A DNA stretch of 64,000 bases from CBDCKN01 sp965219035. GTDB taxonomy: Bacteria > Gemmatimonadota > Gemmatimonadetes > Longimicrobiales > Gaopeijiaceae. The position numbers and the translations under genes are program-made. Every line of letters begins with the position of its first letter. Within the stretch, counting starts at the first letter, position 1. The notes under the pieces are model-generated. The model did not search any database. It saw only the letters and a program-made list of their open reading frames with translations, and had not been told where the DNA came from. Where the stretch lies: the NCBI GenBank assembly GCA_965219035.1, contig CBDCMR010000001.1, forward strand, positions 124,001-188,000, read 5' to 3'. Shown one piece after another: positions 7,075 through 16,629 of the stretch.

Positions 7075-9285
7075 ATGAAGGCCTGGACGATGGCACAGCT
7101 TTTCCGCTCCGGAGGCCGCTTCGCGCCGGGGGCGGTCGCCGCCTTGATGGCGCTCGCCACCCTGCCGACGCTCGCCGCCCTGATCGCCATGACCGCCTGT
7201 CAGCCCGGCACCGACACACCGAGCATCGACGACGACGACATCGGAGGCGTCGTGACGGGGCCGGGCGGAGGGGAGGCCGGCGTCTGGGTGATCGCGGAGA
7301 CGACCGACCTTCCGACGCGCTTCGCCCGGATCGTGGTGACGGACGACCGGGGTCGTTACTTGATCCCCGACCTTCCCGAGGCGAGCTACGACGTGTGGGT
7401 GCGCGGCTACGGCCTGGTGGATTCGGAGAAGCTTCACACGTCGCCCGGCAGGATCCGGAACCTGACCGCGGTGCCGGCACCGGACGCCCGGACGGCGGCG
7501 GAGTATTATCCGGCGGGCTATTGGCTGTCGCTCCTCCACATGCCCGAGGCGGACGAGTTCCCGGGAACCGGAGAGGGGGGGAACGGTATCTCGCCGAACA
7601 TCCGGAACCAGGCCCAGCTCCTCAGGCTCGTGAAGTCGGGGAACTGCACCGCCTGCCATCAGCTCGGCACCATCGGCACCCGGCGTATCCCCGAGGAGCT
7701 GGGCGACTTCGAGTCCTCCGTGGACGCATGGGACCGGCGGATCCAGTCGGGCCAGGCCGGAGCGGGGATGAGCGCCGGCTTCGACCGGATGGGCCGGCAG
7801 GTGATGCTGGAGATGTTCGCGGACTGGACCGACCGTATCGCCGCGGGCGAGGCGCCGCCGGCACCTCCCCGGCCGCAGGGCGTGGAGCGCAACGTGGTCG
7901 TCACGGTGTGGGACTGGGCCGATCCGAAGGCGTACCTCCACGACGAGGCCTCCACGGATAGGCGGAATCCCACGGTCAACGCAAACGGGCCCATCTACGG
8001 GGCGCTGGAGGCCAGCGCGGATTACGTGCCCGTTCTGGATCCGGTGAGCCACACGGCGAGCCAGGTCGGTCTGACCGTCCGCGATCCGAGCACGCGGCCG
8101 GCCTCGGGTCCGGGCATGCTTCAACCGTCGCCGTACTGGGGCGACGAGCCCATCTGGACGAGCAAGAACAACGTCCACAACCCGATGTTGGACGAGAGGG
8201 GCCGGGTCTGGCTCACATCCACCGTGCGCCCCCCGGACAATCCGGAATTCTGCCGAGAGGGGTCGGACCACCCCTCGGCGAAGCTCTTCCCCACTTCTCG
8301 CGCTCGGCGCCACCTTGCGATGTACGATCCGGAGACGGAGGAGCTCACCCACATCAGCACCTGTTTCAGCACGCACCACCTCATGTTCGCCGAGGACGAG
8401 GACAACACGCTCTGGACGAGCGGCGGCGGGCAGGTCGTGGGCTGGCTGAACACGAGGATGTTCGAGGAGACCGGCGACGAGGAGGCCTCGCAAGGCTGGA
8501 CGGCCCTCGTCCTCGATACCAATGGCAACGGGACGCGGGACGACTACGTGGAGCCCAACCAGCCGGTCGACCCTACGAAGGATAAGAGGATCGTGGCCGG
8601 CTTCTACTCCGTGGCGCCCGCCCCCGACGGTTCCGTGTGGGCGACGTCACTGGGCTATCCGGGCGCAGTCGTCCGGTTGGATCCGGGCTCGAACCCGCCG
8701 GAGACGGCGCTGGCCGAACTATACGAGCTGCCGCTGGACGCCTCAGGGGCGCCCATTGATGGGTTTTCGCCGCGCGGCGGAGACGTCGACCGGAACGGCG
8801 TGATGTGGGCGGCGCTCGCCAGCGGGCACATGGCCAGCTTCGACCGGAGCAAATGCACGGGACCGCTCAACGGACCGTCGGCCACGGGCCGGCACTGTCC
8901 CGAGGGCTGGACCTTCTATGAGGAGCCGCTGCCACAGATCCAGGGCGTGACCACCTCGGGAAGCGCCGAGGCGAGCTACTACACGTGGATCGATCAGTTC
9001 AACACGCTCGGCCTCGGCGAGAACGTGCCGATCAACACCGGCAACGCGTCCGAAGGGCTCTTGGCCCTGGTCGACGGGGCTTGGGTGGTTCTGCGCGTGC
9101 CCTATCCGCTCGGCTTCTACACCAAGTGGATGGACGGCCGCATCGACGATCCGGAGGGGGGCTGGAAGGAGAGGGGCCTGTGGGCGACCGTGAGCACGCG
9201 GGCGCCGTTCCACATGGAAGGCGGCAAGGGCACGCCCAGCAAGGTCATGAAGTTCCAGTTGCGGCCCGACCCGCTGGCCAGGTGA
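7075..9285 (+). CDS. Secreted mono-haem c / beta-propeller protein with N-terminal CarboxypepD_reg-like domain
   Basis: A 736-residue exported protein. The ATG at 7075 has a strong ribosome site (GGAGGAG), and the longer open frame upstream is not coding. A long hydrophobic leader ends in MTAC (Cys42), a possible lipobox. Residues ~55-130 form a carboxypeptidase-regulatory-like beta-sandwich. CTACH at 191-195 is a covalent haem c site. From ~300 on there are propeller-type repeats such as PAPDGSVWATS and GDVDRNGVMWAAL, similar to virginiamycin-B-lyase-type proteins. A periplasmic redox or binding role is likely; the substrate is unknown. It lies 50 bp after the remnant of another propeller gene. 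Confidence 0.8.
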   Translation: MKAWTMAQLFRSGGRFAPGAVAALMALATLPTLAALIAMTACQPGTDTPSIDDDDIGGVVTGPGGGEAGVWVIAETTDLPTRFARIVVTDDRGRYLIPDLPEASYDVWVRGYGLVDSEKLHTSPGRIRNLTAVPAPDARTAAEYYPAGYWLSLLHMPEADEFPGTGEGGNGISPNIRNQAQLLRLVKSGNCTACHQLGTIGTRRIPEELGDFESSVDAWDRRIQSGQAGAGMSAGFDRMGRQVMLEMFADWTDRIAAGEAPPAPPRPQGVERNVVVTVWDWADPKAYLHDEASTDRRNPTVNANGPIYGALEASADYVPVLDPVSHTASQVGLTVRDPSTRPASGPGMLQPSPYWGDEPIWTSKNNVHNPMLDERGRVWLTSTVRPPDNPEFCREGSDHPSAKLFPTSRARRHLAMYDPETEELTHISTCFSTHHLMFAEDEDNTLWTSGGGQVVGWLNTRMFEETGDEEASQGWTALVLDTNGNGTRDDYVEPNQPVDPTKDKRIVAGFYSVAPAPDGSVWATSLGYPGAVVRLDPGSNPPETALAELYELPLDASGAPIDGFSPRGGDVDRNGVMWAALASGHMASFDRSKCTGPLNGPSATGRHCPEGWTFYEEPLPQIQGVTTSGSAEASYYTWIDQFNTLGLGENVPINTGNASEGLLALVDGAWVVLRVPYPLGFYTKWMDGRIDDPEGGWKERGLWATVSTRAPFHMEGGKGTPSKVMKFQLRPDPLAR

Positions 9286-9318
9286 GGCGGGCGCTCGTCC
9301 CCCTACGGGGCCTTTCCA

Positions 9319-10650
9319 TCAGCCACTCGCGACCTCGTAGCCCTGCTGCGCCCACGCCGTGGTGCCGCCATTGATGCTGCGCACATCCCGGTAGCCCAAG
9401 GAAGCGAGGAACAGAGCGCCGGACAAAGACCGTACGCCCGTGGCGCAAACCACGAGGACGGGGGCCTCGCGATCCTCGGGCAGGAAGTCGGCGTACTCAC
9501 TCATCTCCTGCAGTGGCATCAGAAGCCCACCGGGAATACGCACGGCCGCGTATTCATCGGGCTCGCGCACGTCGACCACCACAGCGTTCGCGTTCTCGAT
9601 GAGCTCGTGGGCGGGCCCGACCTCGATAGTGAGGCCAGGCGTGGCCCTCGCGTTCTCGACGAGCGCGTCCATCATGTGCTCGCGTGGACTGGGGGCCGCG
9701 GTCGAGCCCAGCTGTGGGATGTGCTTGGGCACGGACGAGGCGTACTTGAAGGCATTGTCCGGGAACAACACCACGGCGAGCACACCGGGCTCGTCCGGCA
9801 CCAGGTCGAAGGCACCAGCGAGAGCCATGCCGGAGCTCGGACCAGCTATGATGCTCTCCTCACGGTTGAGCCGGAGGCAGAGGTCGAAGGCCGCCTGGTT
9901 GGTCACCTCGACCAGGGTGTCATACTCGTCGGGCCGGAAGAGCTCGGTCTGCTGGAGCTGGCGAAGGCTCCGCACCCCCGGGATGTCGTGTCCCTCTTCC
10001 GGGTGAACGCCATGAACCTTGATGGCGGGGCTCTTCTCCTTCAAGAACCGTCCCGTCCCCGCAATCGTCCCGCAGGTGCCCAGGCCGGCCACGAAGTGCG
10101 TCACGGCGCCGTCGGTCTGGAGCCAGATCTCGGGGCCCGTGGTCTTGTAGTGCGCCTCGGGATTGGCTTCGTTCCGATACTGATTGAGCATGTGGAAGTC
10201 GGGATCCTCGGCCAGCTCGTTGGCTTTGGCGATCGCTCCTTCAGGAGCGCCGGGAGCGGGGCAAAGGGTGTCCTCGAGCTCGATGACGTCCGCGCCGAAG
10301 AACCGCAGCATCGTGCGCTTCTCGAGTGGGATTTCCGATGACAGCGGGGTGGTGAGCGAATACCCCCTCGCATTGGACATCATGGCCAAGCCCATCCCGG
10401 TGTTCCCCGAGGTGGGCTCGACCAGCTTCTGCTCCGCGTCCACAACTCCCTGTTTCTCGGCATCGACGATCATGTTGGCGGCGATGCGATCCTTGACCGC
10501 GCCGAACGGATTGTACCACTCGAGCTTCGCGTACACCTGCGCGTGCTCGAACGGAACCACGCGATTGAGCCGCACGAGAGGCGTGGGATTGTCCGCGTCG
10601 CAGAGTAGGCCGAGTACCGAATCGTATACGCGTCGTCGGTGATCTCGCAT
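9319..10650 (-). CDS. Cysteine synthase / rhodanese fusion
   Basis: A 443-residue two-domain protein. Residues ~10-330 are a type II PLP enzyme of the cysteine synthase/CBS group, with NPFGAVKDR carrying the Schiff-base Lys53 and the PTSGNTG phosphate/substrate loop at 79-85. Residues ~345-443 are a rhodanese domain whose loop CATGVRS holds the sulfur-carrying Cys402. The ATG at 10650 is preceded by GGAGGA at good distance, so the longer open frame is not used. It probably makes cysteine, or cleaves a thiol substrate, with sulfur passed through the persulfide on Cys402. The fused order suggests channelling from thiosulfate or a persulfide, which is an inference. Confidence 0.85.
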   Translation of the reverse strand: MRDHRRRVYDSVLGLLCDADNPTPLVRLNRVVPFEHAQVYAKLEWYNPFGAVKDRIAANMIVDAEKQGVVDAEQKLVEPTSGNTGMGLAMMSNARGYSLTTPLSSEIPLEKRTMLRFFGADVIELEDTLCPAPGAPEGAIAKANELAEDPDFHMLNQYRNEANPEAHYKTTGPEIWLQTDGAVTHFVAGLGTCGTIAGTGRFLKEKSPAIKVHGVHPEEGHDIPGVRSLRQLQQTELFRPDEYDTLVEVTNQAAFDLCLRLNREESIIAGPSSGMALAGAFDLVPDEPGVLAVVLFPDNAFKYASSVPKHIPQLGSTAAPSPREHMMDALVENARATPGLTIEVGPAHELIENANAVVVDVREPDEYAAVRIPGGLLMPLQEMSEYADFLPEDREAPVLVVCATGVRSLSGALFLASLGYRDVRSINGGTTAWAQQGYEVASG

Positions 10651-10883
10651 GAGCCGTCCTCCGTGATGTCGACGGTGGGGACCCGCCGGACCATCGGTTC
10701 CCGTATTCGCACCCCTCCTTGCATAGTGCTCCGGAAGCCCTCCGGAGTTCCCGCCGCTCTCGGCGCTCTCCGCGGAATCGCAACAGCAGCTCGCCGCAAC
10801 ACGTCCGAGGGTGACCTGTAGCATCTTGCTCCCGCCGGGCTCCACGGCACATGTTTCCGCCCCACAACTGCCGAAGGGAGACC

Positions 10884-12481
10884 ATGCGCCACACCGCCAT
10901 CCTCGCTATCCTCGCCATCGCCGCCGCCATCGCCGCCGCCCCTGTCGACGCTCAGACGTACGACGTCCTGATCCGCGGTGGCACCGTCATCGACGGCACC
11001 GGGACGTCTGGCTTTGCCGCCGACGTCGCGGTCTCCGACGGCAGGATCTTTGCAATCTCTCGCGACGGGATCGACCCCTCCGAGGCGGAGACCGTCATCG
11101 ACGCGACCGGACAGGTCGTCACACCGGGCTTCATCGACAACCACGCGCACGTCCAGCAGACGATCGCCGAGTATCCGCTGGCCGAGAACTTCCTCCGCCA
11201 GGGGATCACTACCATCGTCGCTTCTCTGCACTCGGGCGCGCAGCCTTGGCCGCTCGAGGACTTCGCCTCGAGCCTCGAGATGGCGCCCAACGTGGGGTTC
11301 TTCGCGGGGCACTCGTGGACGCGCCGGCGTGTCATAGGCATGGACAACCGCGCCCCGACGCCCGAAGAGCTGGAGGAGATGAAGGCCCTCGTCGACCAGT
11401 CGATGCGGGAGGGGGCGCTGGGTCTCTCGACCGGCCTTCTCTACGTGCCCGCGAACTTCGCCGAGACGGAGGAAATCATAGAGCTGGCCAAGATCGCTGC
11501 GGCCCACGGCGGAATCTACGTGAGCCACATGCGGAACGAGGCGAGCGGGCTCCTCGAGTCGGTGGCCGAAGTCATCCGCATCGCGGACGAGGCCGGCATC
11601 CCGGCGCAGATCAACCACCACAAAGCGACCGGAGCCGCACAGTGGGGCTGGAGCGTAAGGACGCTGGCGATGATCGACTCCGCCAACGCGGCCGGGCTGG
11701 CGGTCAGGCACGACCTCTACCCGTACACGGCTTCAAGCACCGGATCTTCGATCCTCTTCCCGCAGTGGGCGCTCGCGGACGGCTCGGCGGCGTTCGCGGA
11801 GCGCGTCGCCGACCCCGAGACGCGCGCGCGTCTGGAAGAGGACATGCGCTTCATCTTCACCACGGACCGGACCGGGGGCGACATCTCCCGCATCCAGTTC
11901 CGCGTCTTGGGCTCGGATCAGAGCTACAACGGAAGGACGCTGGCGGACTACGCCGCCGACCGCGGGCTTCCGAACGACCTGGAGACGGGGATCAAACTGG
12001 CGATCGAGCTCCAGCTACGGGGCGGGTTCAGCGCGATCTACCACGCGATGGACGAGGACGACGTCATCCGGATCATGCAGCACCCGCTGCCATGATCGAG
12101 ACCGACGGGGACGCGGTGGGCTACGGGATCGGCTACCCCCACCCGCGCAGCTATGGAGCTTTCCCGCGCGTCCTCGCCCGGTACGTCCGCGAGCTCGACG
12201 TCATCACGCTCGAGGAGGCCGTGAAGAAGATGACGTCGATGCCGGCCCAGTGGCTCGGACGCGAGGACATGGGCTTCATCGCAGAGGGGATGCGGGCCGA
12301 CGTGGCGGTCTTCGACCCGGACGTGATCGCGGACCGGGCGACGTACGCCGATCCCCACCAATTCTCGGTAGGAATCACCGATCTGCTGGTAAACGGCGTG
12401 CCGGTGATCCTCGACGGCGGCATCACCGGCGAGAAGCCGGGAAGATGGATTCGCGGACCGGTGCGGAGGCCGATCAGCTGA
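10884..12481 (+). pseudogene. N-acyl-D-amino-acid deacylase-like amidohydrolase, one-base frameshift
   Basis: An exported amidohydrolase of the D-aminoacylase/dihydroorotase superfamily. It has a Sec signal (MRHTAILAILAIAAAIAAA), the first-strand GFIDNHAHV metal ligands, KATG, and a C-terminal half with MIETDGD (catalytic Asp) and DVAVFDPDVI. The first ~403 residues and the last 129 are in different frames. Around 12090-12091 one base is missing between HPL and MIETDG, so the first frame stops at 12095. Everything else fits one continuous ~532-residue protein. It is either a recent null allele or a base-calling error. A close relative at 27431-28977 is damaged too. The start has an AGGGAG ribosome site. 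Confidence 0.8.
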
Positions 12482-12771
12482 GGACGGAGTCCGGGTCTAG
12501 CCCCGGCAGCCTCGAGGCCAGACTTTGGATGGACGGGCGCCCGAGTCCGAACATCTCGTCTCTTCCTCGAGGCAATCGATCATGGTCGATCCTTCCATCG
12601 TCTCCCGTAGAGAAGTACTCATCAGGGTGGCACCGCGGCCGCCGGACTGGCGCTCCCCAAACCCCGTGCTCGCGCTCAAACGCACGTACTGGGAGAGCAA
12701 CGGGCAGGTGACGAGGCGGATCCTGATCGACTGACGGCGAGCGCCAGCAACTGCTGAGAAGGAACGTCGTG

Positions 12772-13542
12772 ATGAAAGGACGCGGTCGCCACAGCATCAG
12801 TCGGGCCTCGGCATTCTCCGGCCTCGCGTTGCTCGTGCTCTTCGCGACAGCACCGTCACGGCCTGGTTTCGCAGCCCAGAGTGGACAGCCACAGGTAGCC
12901 GCTACGGGTGCGCTGGAAGGTTATGTGCGTCTAGCAGGTGAGTCCCGGCCCGCACCAACGCGCGTACGGAACACGACGGATCCAGAGGCATGCGGCCTCG
13001 AACACAGCCTCGAGGACTTGGTGCTGTCGGCGGAGACTCGAGGCGTTCAGCATGTGATCGGGACGTTGGTCGATGTCCCCACAGATCGGGTTCCTGCCGG
13101 ACCTCCGCAACGGCTCGTCATCGACAACTACGCATGTCGGTTCATTCCACACGTGGCGGTAGCGAGGGTAGGGGACACGATCGTGGCGAAGAACAGCGAC
13201 CCGATCCTTCACACCACTCACTACTACGGTCCTCTCACATCCAACATAGCTCTGCCGGTGGAGGGAATGACCGTCTCCCAAGTATTCCGGCGTGCAGGTA
13301 TCATCAGCGTATTGTGTGATACCCATGGCTGGATGCGGGCCTTTGTTCGAGTGGATGTCCACCCTTTTCACGCGGTTTCGGACGAGCTCGGCTTCCTCCG
13401 GATCTTCGGAATCCCGCCGGGGAGCTACACGCTAGAGCTTTGGCACGAAACGCTGGGTACGCAGCAGGTTCAGGTCGAGATTCGATCAGGCGAGACGGCG
13501 CAGCTCGACATCGAGTACGCGCTCACTCCCTCTCGACCCTAG
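12772..13542 (+). CDS. Periplasmic cupredoxin-like protein
   Basis: A 256-residue secreted protein with an N-terminal signal sequence (to about residue 36). Residues ~115-195 look like a plastocyanin/cupredoxin fold. CDTHGWM gives Cys182, His185 and Met188, and LHTTH supplies an upstream His (147 or 150), together a type 1 copper set. A C-terminal beta-sandwich (200-250, GIPPGSYTLELWHE) resembles the carboxypeptidase regulatory domain. It likely carries electrons in the periplasm. The ATG at 12772 is preferred over the GTG one codon earlier. A gene for an unknown secreted protein follows 27 bp downstream. The 290 bp before this gene show no recognisable feature. Confidence 0.78.
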   Translation: MKGRGRHSISRASAFSGLALLVLFATAPSRPGFAAQSGQPQVAATGALEGYVRLAGESRPAPTRVRNTTDPEACGLEHSLEDLVLSAETRGVQHVIGTLVDVPTDRVPAGPPQRLVIDNYACRFIPHVAVARVGDTIVAKNSDPILHTTHYYGPLTSNIALPVEGMTVSQVFRRAGIISVLCDTHGWMRAFVRVDVHPFHAVSDELGFLRIFGIPPGSYTLELWHETLGTQQVQVEIRSGETAQLDIEYALTPSRP

Positions 13543-13569
13543 ACTCGGACGAAAAACCGGAGGCGCGCT

Positions 13570-14298
13570 ATGAAAGGCACAGCTGCTCTCGTGCTCATGG
13601 GGACCGTTGGGGCCCTCCTTGGAGCAGCTGCCGAGGGCCAAGAAGCCACGCCACGAAGGCAGCCGGGTGCTGCCATGACCCTGTACACGCCCGAACAGCA
13701 CGATCTCTACGACGGCCGCTTCGTCCTCTCCGCTGGCCGCGTACACCAGGTCGGACGTCTCCGGGACGCGCCCGGGTGGGATCACATGGGCAACGACGGA
13801 GCAGGCGTGCACCCCGTCGGTGGCACGGTCGAGATAGACGTGAATGAGATCGACAACACCGGGCGGTTCGTAGCGCGGCTGGAGGTCCCGGAGGGAGAGC
13901 TCTCCATTGAAATGGATCGATTCAACGAATTCAGCCCGTGTCAGGACGGGGGAATCGCGGCCTTCATCTTCGAGCACGGGGACTCAGGATGCGGTGATAC
14001 CAACTGGCCCAAGACGCTTCTGTATGTGGCGGGTTGGGGTTTTGGTCACGCGACCCTGAACGGCACGACGCTCTATGAGGACTACCAGATACATTTCATG
14101 GTGACGCAGGGCATGCGCGACCGGGAAACTCTAGAGGTGAACTATCCGCTTCTGAACAAGAGCTCCGCAGCGGGCGCCGTGAATCCCGCGGCGATCCAAC
14201 TCGACTTCTTCATACGCAGCCCGGAGGCGGACGACAGAAACAGCCCCACGCGGGCGATATTCGATCACTTCTTCGCAATGGAAGTGACCTGGAGGTAG
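13570..14298 (+). CDS. Secreted protein of unknown function
   Basis: A 242-residue protein with a clear signal peptide (MKGTAALVLMGTVGALLGAAAEG). The mature part is rich in acidic and aromatic residues and predicted beta strands. Distinct stretches are WDHMGNDGAGVHPVGGTVEID, cut here to its key run DHMGNDGAGVHP, and ending FDHFFAMEVTWR. Two cysteines lie close together (PCQDGG and GCGDT), suggesting a disulfide. I do not recognise a family. It follows the cupredoxin by 27 bp with GGAGG before its ATG, so the two are probably co-transcribed and act together outside the cytoplasm. Confidence 0.7.
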   Translation: MKGTAALVLMGTVGALLGAAAEGQEATPRRQPGAAMTLYTPEQHDLYDGRFVLSAGRVHQVGRLRDAPGWDHMGNDGAGVHPVGGTVEIDVNEIDNTGRFVARLEVPEGELSIEMDRFNEFSPCQDGGIAAFIFEHGDSGCGDTNWPKTLLYVAGWGFGHATLNGTTLYEDYQIHFMVTQGMRDRETLEVNYPLLNKSSAAGAVNPAAIQLDFFIRSPEADDRNSPTRAIFDHFFAMEVTWR

Positions 14299-14385
14299 GG
14301 CGTCCCCGTTGGCGGGGACCGGCGTGGCGACCGCTATGGGATCGAGAAGGGACGGACACTTGGAGCCGAGAGTAGATACGGCCTC

Positions 14386-16024
14386 CTAGGACCTTCGAGG
14401 GGGGCCCGACATCCCCGGCGGGTGGTCGCGGGCGATCTCGGAGGCCGACCGGAGCGACAGCGCCGAGAAGGTCAGAGTGCCGTTGTTGCACCCGCTGGAA
14501 ACCAGCGTCGGCGCCCCCACCACGAAGAGGTTCTCGTGATCGTGGCTCCGCCCCCAGGAGTCGACGACGGACGTGCCCGGGTCCGTGCCCATGCGGCACC
14601 CTCCCCCCGGGTGGTCCTGCATGTCGTCCTCGGAAGTGCGCAGCACGCGGCCCCCTCCGGCGCGGGCGATCTCTGCGTGGATGTTGCGGATACGCTCCTC
14701 CGTGGCGCCGCGCAGGCGCCGCGAGACGGGATTGTCCCGAAACTCGAGGCGCGGCAGCGGATCGCCGAAGCGGTTCGTCGCGGACGGGTCGAGAACGACG
14801 CGGCTGTCCCGGTCAGGCAGGACGTCGTAGTACGACCGCATGCGCGCCGTGCCGGTCTCGGTGCGGGCGCGCCAGTCCGCCAACGCGGCGTCGCCGATGA
14901 GGAGGTTGCCGCCGCCGTCGCGCAGGCGCGGTGCCCGCTGGGTCGTCGACTCCCACACGCGGAAGTCGTGCCGCACATACGGGAGGTCCCCCAGCCCCGG
15001 TCCCCCGGAGAGCGTGGGGCACTGAAAGTACTTGGAGAGGAGCGAGTGCCCGTAGTTCATCCCCGGGATCAGTCGCATCGGGAGCTCGACGAACGCGCTC
15101 ACGCTCCGGTGCCCGGCCATGTACCGGCCCAGCGTGCCGGACGAATTCGCCAACCCGCCGGGGAAGCGGGGGCTCTCGGACAGCATCAGCAGCCACGGGC
15201 TCCACGTGTAGCCCGCCGCCAGCACGAAGGTCCGGGCCCGGAACACGATCTCGGTGTCCGGCTCGTCGTAGCTCCGCGCCAGCGCGGCGTGGATCCGGTC
15301 GCTCTCCTCCTCCAGCTCCAGGCGGCGCACCAGGGTGCGGGGCATGAGGCGGATGCGCCCGTTCGCCACGAGCTGCTGGAAGGTGAAGTCGGGCGTATAC
15401 TTGGCGCCGGTGGGGCAGATGTTGCAGGTGTCGCAGCGCTGGCAGACGTTGCGCCCCCGCCACGGCCGCGTGTTCTTGGCGACCGGGTTCGTCCAGACCG
15501 GGATGCCCGCGTCCCTCACCCAGGCCCGCAGGCGCTCCAAGGTCCAGGTGAGAGGGACCGCGGGCATGGGGTAGGAGGCCGAGCGGGGATCCAGCGCCTC
15601 GGGGCCCTGCTCCCCGGCCACGCCGATCCTCTCCTCGGCTTCCTGGTACCAGGGGTCCATCTCGTCGTAGTCGATGGGCCAGTCCTGAAAGACGCCGAAG
15701 GTGGAGCGGATCCGGAAGTCCTCCGGAGAATACCGTGGGACGGTCCCGCCCCAGTGCAGCGCCTGCCCCTCCCACGACCATCGACCGCGACATGATCCCG
15801 GCCGCCCACTGGTCCTCGATGTGATCGTCCGTCCACGGGTTTTCGCCGTAGTCCAAGTAGCGGCGGCGCCGCTCGAAGCGCTCCTCCAGCGGCGCGGAGT
15901 GCCCCCCGGCCTCGACCACGAGGACGTCCACGTCCCGCTCCTCCGTGAGCCGCTCGGCGACCATCGCGGCGCTGATCCCGCCACCGATGACGACGACGTC
16001 GGCCACCTCGATGCGGCGCCTCAC
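14386..16024 (-). pseudogene. GMC-type flavin dehydrogenase large subunit, one-base frameshift
   Basis: A GMC/gluconate-2-dehydrogenase-like FAD enzyme. The N-terminus has the dinucleotide motif VVVIGGGISAAMVAERL, the middle has ALHWGGTVPRYSPEDF and a four-Cys cluster CQRCDTCNICPTG that could bind Fe-S, and the C-terminus has GGGCRMGTDP and the GAPTLVSSGCNN region. The GTG start at 16024 overlaps the stop of the upstream small subunit (GTGA). After MVVGG the reading frame is broken by one extra G in a four-G run (15766-15769 on the plus strand). Without it the protein is ~545 residues and continuous. It probably oxidises a sugar or alcohol in the periplasm with the small subunit. A sequence error in a homopolymer is a real alternative. 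Confidence 0.8.
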
Positions 16025-16629
16025 GAGAAGGCCTCCGGCTCGGCGGACGACCCTTCTAGGTTGCGGCACGTGCGCGGCGAGACGCGCCGGCCGTAGCAGA
16101 GGTCCACCGCCTCCGACGAGTCGAACCAGTGGGCCATGAGCGCCGTGGCCACGTGGCGGGCACGAAGGGGTGACGGGAGGCCGGTGCCGAGGTCGGCGGC
16201 CATGGCCGCGCTGACGAGGTCATGCCGTGCGGGGCCGTCGACCTCGGCGAAGGGCGCCCCGTGGCGCCTGTGCGCCTCCAGATCCAGCGCGTCGAGCTGG
16301 GCCCGCCAGCCGGGGGCGGGGTCGGGCGGCCCGTACCGGATCTCGTGAGTGCCGTATCCGTGGTTCAGCTCGGGCACTGCCCGATAGTCCCGCACCCACG
16401 CGGCGAACTCGGCCACCGCCTGCGCCCTCCCTTCGTCGCCGAGCTCGGCCGGCAGGACGACCGCCCCCACCGCGTCGAGGAGCGGGCCGGCCAGATCACG
16501 GCCGGGCTGGGCGGTCTCGCTGGGCCGGGCGGCCTCGCCGGGCCGCGTGCCCGGCACACACCCGGCGGCAGCCGCCGCGGAGAGAGCCGCGCCGGTGCGC
16601 TTGAGGAAGCTACGGCGATCGTGGGTCAT
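16021..16629 (-). CDS. Gluconate 2-dehydrogenase subunit 3-like protein (Tat-exported)
   Basis: A 202-residue protein with a twin-arginine signal (RRSFLK at 5-10) followed by an alanine-rich stretch and a Cys, then a helical domain like the small subunit of gluconate 2-dehydrogenase. Such subunits carry the GMC partner through the Tat pathway as a folded complex. It overlaps the PQQ enzyme upstream by 4 bp (ATGA) and the GMC subunit downstream by 4 bp (GTGA), so the three form one tightly coupled operon. No cytochrome c subunit follows, which is unusual for the classical three-subunit enzyme. Confidence 0.8.
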   Translation of the reverse strand: MTHDRRSFLKRTGAALSAAAAAGCVPGTRPGEAARPSETAQPGRDLAGPLLDAVGAVVLPAELGDEGRAQAVAEFAAWVRDYRAVPELNHGYGTHEIRYGPPDPAPGWRAQLDALDLEAHRRHGAPFAEVDGPARHDLVSAAMAADLGTGLPSPLRARHVATALMAHWFDSSEAVDLCYGRRVSPRTCRNLEGSSAEPEAFS

